A stretch of 64,000 bases of DNA, from contig CBFDBO010000002.1 in NCBI GenBank assembly GCA_965603075.1, positions 206,800 to 270,799 of the forward strand. Direction: 5' to 3'. Shown one piece after another: positions 59,113 through 64,000 of the stretch; the stretch's first letter is position 1; every line of letters starts with the position of its first letter. Under the pieces are notes generated by a model. That model made no database searches, was not told where the DNA came from, and saw only the letters and a program-made list of their open reading frames with translations. A program made the position numbers and the translations under genes. Source of the stretch: JABJOR01 sp965603075. GTDB lineage: Bacteria > Pseudomonadota > Alphaproteobacteria > Rhodospirillales > Casp-alpha2.

Positions 59113-61275
59113 TTATCCTCTTGCCCGTTCAACGGTATTGACGGATGGTTCTGCACGTAAGGCGGCGATGATATCTGTAAGATGGCGTAAGTCGTTTACC
59201 TCAATATCAAGTAAAATATCAAAGAAATCATTAGAGCGGGTAACAATTTTAAGGTTTGAAATATTGCCTTCGTGGCGGGCGATAACGGTTGATAAGTCAC
59301 CCAAGCTGCCCGGAGAATTCACCACCGTGATAATCACACGGCCCACATGAGCTTCGCCATCGTTTTTGTGATCCCACGATAAATCTAGCCATCGTTCCGG
59401 TGTGTCTTGGAAATTTCGTAAAGTATCGCAATCGATGGTGTGAATGGTAACGCCTTTGCCCGTGGTGATGATACCGATAATTCTGTCGCCGGGTAAGGGA
59501 TGGCAACAGCCAGCGAAATGCATGGCCATGCCGGGGATCAATCCTTTGATGGGGATGCCGGGCAAGTTGCTCTTCTTTTTCTTGCGGGCTTGGCTCAGAA
59601 GGGTGACATTATCATTGCTGTCATCGGTTACGGCGGCTTTCTTTTTGTTCTTGGTCGCGGGGTATACGGCCTCAAGCACATCCCGGGCGCTTAAATTGCC
59701 GGCGCCCACCATCGCGACCAGATCATTGACTTCATGGGATTTAAAGCGTTTTAAGACGCCGCTTAAGCCTTTGTCGGTTAATTTGAATTCTTCTGCTTCA
59801 AATAATTGTTTCAAGATCGAGCGGCCCAGTTTGATGTATTCTTCACGTTCTTGGGAGCGCACAAACTTTCTAATGTGCGCGCGGGCTTTTCCCGTCACCA
59901 CAAACCGTTCCCATGTGGGGGACGGTGTTTGCGCCTTTGAGGTTAGCACATCGACTTGATCCCCGTTTTTAAGCTGGGTACGAAGGGGCATCATGCGGCC
60001 ATTGATTTTGGCCCCGACACAGGTGTCGCCAATTTCAGAGTGGACTTGGTAGCCGAAATCAACCGGGGTAGAGCCGTACGGCAAGCTGATCAAATCACCG
60101 CGTGGGGTAAAGCAAAAGACCTGATCTTGATACATTTCAAGACGGGTGTGTTCTAAGAATTCTTCGGGGCCAGAAGCTTGTTCTAAAATCTCAAGAAGTT
60201 GGCGTAACCATCTATATTGTTTGCCTTCTGTGGTGCCATACCCTTGTTTATACTGCCAGTGCGCCGCCACCCCGCGATCGGCAACTTCGTGCATGTCACG
60301 GGTACGGATTTGGATTTCAATACGGTGGCGTTGCGGGCCAAGGATGCCCGTGTGCAGGGACCTATAACCATTGGGTTTGGGGATCGAGATATAATCCTTA
60401 AACCGTCCGGGAATGATCCGGTATGCCGCATGAATAATGCCCAAGGCCTGATAACATTCTTCTTGATTGTCCACCAGCAAACGGAACGCCATGATGTCGC
60501 TGAGTTGCTCAAAACTGACGTCACGGGTCTGGGTTTTGCGCCAAATGGAATGGGGGGATTTTTCTCGTCCAGAAACATCTGCATCAATACCATTTTTCGA
60601 CAAGGTGGTTTTAAGCTCGTCAATAATATCAGTGATCAGATCCCCCCCCTGATCACGTAAATAATCAAGCCGCTTGGTGATGGAGCGATACGCATCGGGG
60701 TTAATCTCGTTAAAAGCTAAGTCTTCAAGTTCGTTTTTGAGCTCTTGCATACCGATCCGCTCGGCCAATGGAATATAGATGTCCATGGTTTCTGAAGCGA
60801 TTCGGTGGCGTTTTTCGGGGTTCTTGATGTGATGCAGTGTGCGCATATTGTGCAAGCGATCGGCCAGCTTTACTAATAACACCCGGATATCTTCGGACAT
60901 GGCAAGAACCAGTTTGCGGAAGTTTTCGGCCTGTTTCTCTTGATCGGATTGAAACTCAATTTGCGACAGCTTGGTCACGCCGTCCACCAGTCGGGTAATT
61001 TCTTCACCAAATTGTTGAGTGATTTCCTCTTTTGTGACCAGAGTGTCTTCAATGGTATCGTGCAAAAGAGCGGTTATAATTGTGCCCGTATCAAGGTGGT
61101 AATCGGTCAGAATGCCCGCTACTTCTAACGGGTGAGAAAAATAAGGATCACCAGAGGCTCTTTTTTGAGAGCCATGTGCTTTCATGGCAAACACATAGGC
61201 ACGGTTCAGCGCATCCTCATTTGCATCAGGATCGTATGATTTTATACGTTCTACCAACTCAAATTGGCGCATCAT
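59113..61275 (-). CDS. spoT: Bifunctional (p)ppGpp synthetase/hydrolase (Rsh)
   Basis: This 720-aa protein has an HD hydrolase domain (ALLHDTIEDT), a synthetase domain (GREKSPHSIWRKTQ, ADRGVAAHWQYKQG), TGS (VFCFTPRGDLISLPYGSTPVDFGYQ) and a C-terminal ACT domain. Both catalytic halves look intact, so it is the single long Rsh enzyme usual in Alphaproteobacteria. It heads the DUF2062-acpS-lepB-rnc-era-recO unit. Confidence 0.94.
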   Translation of the reverse strand: MMRQFELVERIKSYDPDANEDALNRAYVFAMKAHGSQKRASGDPYFSHPLEVAGILTDYHLDTGTIITALLHDTIEDTLVTKEEITQQFGEEITRLVDGVTKLSQIEFQSDQEKQAENFRKLVLAMSEDIRVLLVKLADRLHNMRTLHHIKNPEKRHRIASETMDIYIPLAERIGMQELKNELEDLAFNEINPDAYRSITKRLDYLRDQGGDLITDIIDELKTTLSKNGIDADVSGREKSPHSIWRKTQTRDVSFEQLSDIMAFRLLVDNQEECYQALGIIHAAYRIIPGRFKDYISIPKPNGYRSLHTGILGPQRHRIEIQIRTRDMHEVADRGVAAHWQYKQGYGTTEGKQYRWLRQLLEILEQASGPEEFLEHTRLEMYQDQVFCFTPRGDLISLPYGSTPVDFGYQVHSEIGDTCVGAKINGRMMPLRTQLKNGDQVDVLTSKAQTPSPTWERFVVTGKARAHIRKFVRSQEREEYIKLGRSILKQLFEAEEFKLTDKGLSGVLKRFKSHEVNDLVAMVGAGNLSARDVLEAVYPATKNKKKAAVTDDSNDNVTLLSQARKKKKSNLPGIPIKGLIPGMAMHFAGCCHPLPGDRIIGIITTGKGVTIHTIDCDTLRNFQDTPERWLDLSWDHKNDGEAHVGRVIITVVNSPGSLGDLSTVIARHEGNISNLKIVTRSNDFFDILLDIEVNDLRHLTDIIAALRAEPSVNTVERARG

Positions 61276-61440
61276 CGCCGTAAAATTTCCACTTCAATTA
61301 ATCTGCCCAGAATCGGAAAAGTATTTGATTCTGACATTATCATAGTTGCACTATTCTATTTGTGCAGCCCACAAAATTCATATTTGATCAATAAAATCAA
61401 AAATTTACGTTATTTATTCAATTTATGTTGAAATTTGGAA

Positions 61441-61473
61441 AATAAAAAACCCCGCATTTGAAAATACGAGGTT
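61441..61473 (-). terminator. Minus-strand terminator after rpoZ
   Basis: AACCTCGTAT / ATGCGGGGTT on the minus strand pairs fully with two G-U wobbles and is followed by TTTTTTATTTT. The wobbles become mismatches on the other strand, so it fits only rpoZ-direction transcription. It separates rpoZ from spoT. Confidence 0.82.
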
Positions 61474-61501
61474 GATTATTAAATGGTTGAGTGATGTGCC
61501 G

Positions 61502-61900
61502 TTAACTAGCGAACACATCGCCTTCATCATCAAGAGCGGCAACATCGTCTTCAAATTGGATGTTTGAAGTCATGCCGGCATCTTTAGTAACGCTTTCATC
61601 GGCAACAAAGCCGCTGCTGGTTTCTTGCTGAATCGCAACAACGTCCAGTTCATCATCTTCTGGATCATCGGCTTCCACAAAGAGTTGAAGGTTTTTGATG
61701 ACATCTTCTTCAAGACCATCAAGGGAAACTGTCTCGTCAGCGATTTCACGAAGAGCCACAACAGGGTTTTTATCATCATTGCGTTCGATGCTCAGCGCCG
61801 CACCCGATGCAATGCTACGCGCCCGCTGGGAGGCAAGCAAAACGAGCTTAAAGCGATTAGGAACTTGAACGATGCAATCTTCGACTGTGACGCGAGCCAT
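61502..61900 (-). CDS. rpoZ: RNA polymerase omega subunit
   Basis: This 132-aa protein has MARVTVEDCIVQVPNRFKLV, LASQRARSIASGA and NPVVALREIADETVS, the conserved core. A long acidic C-terminal tail (DDPEDDELDVV and FEDDVAALDDEGDVF) makes it longer than the E. coli protein, as in other Alphaproteobacteria. It is monocistronic. Confidence 0.95.
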   Translation of the reverse strand: MARVTVEDCIVQVPNRFKLVLLASQRARSIASGAALSIERNDDKNPVVALREIADETVSLDGLEEDVIKNLQLFVEADDPEDDELDVVAIQQETSSGFVADESVTKDAGMTSNIQFEDDVAALDDEGDVFAS

Positions 61901-62039
61901 ATGATAAAACTCCAGTAAGTACTAATGAGTATTCAGGCTTAATATTAAACCAATAAGAAAGAGCCGAGAATATAGAGAGGTTTGCCCAAATGACAAGACT
62001 TTCCTTTCCCCTAATCGATGAATTCCGCTTTTTTGCCCC

Positions 62040-62582
62040 CTATAATTGCCATTCCGTTGCAAATGCACCCTCCGCATTGCTCATCCGCCTGATATCTTGT
62101 CCCTCCGGTAGGTTATTGACCAGTGTCGTAATTGGCATCTTGCTAACAGGATGTTGCCATTTCGGCGCGATATCCTTGATTGGTAACAAGACAAAGGCCC
62201 GTTGATCGAGCCTTGGATGGGGAATATCTAGAACGTCATCCTGTATGACCTGATCATGGAAGGCGACGATATCCAAATCCAAGGTGCGGGGGGCATTGAC
62301 AATGGAGCGTACCCGACCGAATTCTTCTTCTACGCTAAGCAATAATTGCAACAAAGCGTGAGCGTCTCGTTCTGTGTTTACCGCAATAGCGGCATTTACA
62401 TACCAAGGTTGATCCCCTTGGGTATCGTTTGCGGCCAATACAGGGGCGCTTTCATACCAAAATGATCGCCCGACAATATCCAATCCCCGTTCAGTAAGTC
62501 GGGATAATGCCGCACCGCAGGTCCGTCGAGGGACGCCATATTCTGGGTGAGAGAGGTTTGCGCCGATGCCGATAATAATCAT
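62040..62582 (-). CDS. folK: 7,8-dihydro-6-hydroxymethylpterin pyrophosphokinase
   Basis: This 180-aa enzyme has ANLSHPEYG near the N-terminus, WYVNAAIAVNT, the HPPK signature RTLDLDIVAFHDQ, and HPRLDQRAFVLLPI. It makes the pterin pyrophosphate for folate. It stands alone, with 139 bp to rpoZ and a divergent NYN gene upstream. Confidence 0.93.
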   Translation of the reverse strand: MIIIGIGANLSHPEYGVPRRTCGAALSRLTERGLDIVGRSFWYESAPVLAANDTQGDQPWYVNAAIAVNTERDAHALLQLLLSVEEEFGRVRSIVNAPRTLDLDIVAFHDQVIQDDVLDIPHPRLDQRAFVLLPIKDIAPKWQHPVSKMPITTLVNNLPEGQDIRRMSNAEGAFATEWQL

Positions 62583-62742
62583 TTTGTGTGTTTTACCTTG
62601 TCGTGTACTATTAAAGTGCTTACTTAATTTATATTATTAAAATTTATTACGTGGTTTGCGATTCTATTACTGCGGTATTTATAGACATACCCATTTTTAT
62701 AAAAGCAATTTTTAAACTAAAGTTATTTTCAGGAGATTATTC

Positions 62743-63342
62743 ATGCGCATTAAAGCTGGCGAACGTGTGGTTTTATTTATTGATGGATCAAACCTATATG
62801 CAGCGGCCCGTTCTTTGGGATTCGATATTGATTACAAAAAATTGCTGTCTGCTTTTTCCGATGGTGGCAAGCTGGTGCGGGCGTTTTATTACACCGCCGT
62901 GATTGAAGACCAGGAATACTCCCCTCTCCGCCCTCTTGTCGATTGGCTAGATTATAATGGTTATACCATGGTCACTAAGCCGACAAAAGAATTCACCGAT
63001 GCATCCGGACACCGCAAAATCAAAGGCAACATGGACATTGAGTTGGCCGTTGATCTTATGGAAATGGCCGATCACATAGATCATGCGGTTATTTTCTCTG
63101 GTGATGGCGATTTCCGACGTTTGGTAGAAGCCGTTCAGCGCAAAGGTGTTCGCGTCAGTGTTGTCAGCACCATGCGCTCAAACCCGCCTATGATTGCCGA
63201 TGAATTGCGTCGTCAAACGGACGAATTCTTTGATTTGGCAGATTTACGGTCAAAAATTGAACGCCCCACAAATTCCAATTCTCCCGTTGGGGACGGCGCC
63301 TATAATCAACAAGAGCCGCAAGATCAGTTAGAAACAGTGTAG
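62743..63342 (+). CDS. NYN-domain (LabA/DUF88-like) predicted ribonuclease
   Basis: This 199-aa PIN-like NYN domain protein has the acidic active-site set Asp14 (LFIDGSNLY), Asp98 (KGNMDIELAVD) and Asp121/Asp123 (FSGDGDFRRLV). A short hydrophilic tail follows. AGGAG lies ahead of the ATG. The family includes RNases of the LabA/Vlp type. It is divergent from folK and conserved next to it in many Alphaproteobacteria. Confidence 0.9.
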   Translation: MRIKAGERVVLFIDGSNLYAAARSLGFDIDYKKLLSAFSDGGKLVRAFYYTAVIEDQEYSPLRPLVDWLDYNGYTMVTKPTKEFTDASGHRKIKGNMDIELAVDLMEMADHIDHAVIFSGDGDFRRLVEAVQRKGVRVSVVSTMRSNPPMIADELRRQTDEFFDLADLRSKIERPTNSNSPVGDGAYNQQEPQDQLETV

Positions 63343-63359
63343 CATTCAGGAGAAATCTG

Positions 63360-64000
63360 TTGGTTAAATATGATCAACCGGCGACTGATTGCGTACTCTG
63401 TCCACGATTGCTGGCATACCGATCGGACAATCAAGCGGCCTATCCGGATTTTTTCAATGCCCCTGTGCCCCCCTTTGGGGACGCATCAAAGAATGTTAAA
63501 TTGCTCATAATCGGCATGGCACCGGGCTTGCGTGGGGCCAATTGTACAGGGCGCCCCTTTACAGGCGACTATGCGGGGGATTTGTTGTTTGAGACTTTGT
63601 TACGCCATGACCTTGCTACGGGTACCTATGATAAACGTAGCGATGATGGTTTGAAATTAAAGGGATGCGTGATCACAAATGCGGTTAAATGTGCTCCACC
63701 GCAAAATAAATTAACCGGGAGTGAGGTTAATACCTGTAATCCATTTTTGATAAGTGAGCTAGACAGCTACAAAAACCTTAAATCTATTTTGGTGCTCGGG
63801 TTGCTCGCCCACGGGGCGACCCTGAAAGCTCTCGGTGAGAAAAAATCAGCCTATAAGTTCGCCCATAACGCCCATCATACATTACCTTCTGGCATTAAAC
63901 TGGTAAGCAGCTATCATTGCTCGCGCTACAATACCAATACAGGTCGATTGACCAGCGCCATGTTTAATGACGTTTTTGAAAGCATTAAACCAGACCTTTT
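63360..64000 (+). CDS. Uracil-DNA glycosylase family 5-like protein, 3' end missing
   Basis: My own reading is open from TTG at 63360, with AGGAGAAA about 6 nt upstream, for 213 codons to the window edge. It has an iron-sulfur-type Cys pair (TDCVLCPRLLAYR), motif GMAPGLRGANCTGRPFTGDY, NAVKCAPPQNK and the motif SYHCSRYNTNTGRLT. These are features of the thermophile-type (family 4/5) uracil-DNA glycosylases. It follows the NYN gene by 17 bp and is probably cotranscribed. The TTG start is inferred from the ribosome-binding site. Confidence 0.85.
   Translation, partial: MVKYDQPATDCVLCPRLLAYRSDNQAAYPDFFNAPVPPFGDASKNVKLLIIGMAPGLRGANCTGRPFTGDYAGDLLFETLLRHDLATGTYDKRSDDGLKLKGCVITNAVKCAPPQNKLTGSEVNTCNPFLISELDSYKNLKSILVLGLLAHGATLKALGEKKSAYKFAHNAHHTLPSGIKLVSSYHCSRYNTNTGRLTSAMFNDVFESIKPDL

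Overview
The window comes from the chromosome of a flagellated, chemotactic alphaproteobacterium. The housekeeping order rpmF-plsX-fabH-ihfA-merR, nrdR-ribD-ribE-ribBX-ribH-nusB and spoT-acpS-lepB-rnc-era-recO is typical of Rhodospirillales-like Alphaproteobacteria. Other pointers are a Caulobacter-type oxidative xylose (Weimberg) pathway, a leucyl/aspartyl-transferase-type Bpt, a membrane H+-pyrophosphatase and a CBP3-type cytochrome bc1 chaperone. Base composition looks moderate (mid-40s % GC by eye). The genus cannot be fixed from the sequence alone.

Positions 1-17961 form a sugar/sugar-acid catabolic locus. A minus-strand cluster of about 14 kb runs from 14435 down past the window edge: ketose 3-epimerase-like barrel, enolase-superfamily dehydratase, VOC protein, 2-hydroxyacid dehydrogenase, a CUT1-type ABC importer with two different ATPases, a small membrane protein, a second TIM-barrel isomerase, a Gfo/Idh/MocA dehydrogenase, and then xylB-xylC-xylX. 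Divergent to it are a ROK repressor-like regulator and xylD. XylB, C, D and X would take D-xylose to alpha-ketoglutarate semialdehyde; the last enzyme (XylA) probably lies beyond position 1.

Positions 18035-22432 are a mixed accessory stretch: PomB/PomA-like stator genes, an OsmC protein, a P-loop kinase, a DMT exporter, and the decayed remains of a glycine-betaine-type ABC transporter. Positions 22451-41571 are a long, mainly minus-strand core block: MerR, ihfA, fabH, plsX, rpmF, DUF177, CBP3, bamE (plus strand), an Hsp70-like protein, hppA, fliL, thiL, a haem-c chemoreceptor, nusB, the riboflavin genes, nrdR, glyA and rpiB. A perfect parS-type ParB site lies inside ribD. Positions 41742-50726 are mostly plus strand: an orphan histidine kinase, metY-hemB, a second stator pair (motA-motB) and bpt, with cheW and a membrane methyltransferase on the minus strand. 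Positions 50747-62582 return to minus-strand core genes (DUF983, DUF6314, bioY, parC, recO-era-rnc-lepB-acpS, DUF2062, spoT, rpoZ, folK). The window closes with a NYN-domain protein and a partial uracil-DNA glycosylase on the plus strand.

The most unusual feature is the number of short tandem duplications (9-37 bp units). Many copy the stop codon and 3' end of a gene (xylD, ihfA, fabH, the Hsp70-like gene, nusB, the histidine kinase, DUF983, era, recO, nrdR). Others lie inside coding sequence with periods that are multiples of three (ribD, the Hsp70-like gene, era, motB). Together with the parS site beside a triplicated palindrome in ribD, this is the structure least explained by ordinary gene content.
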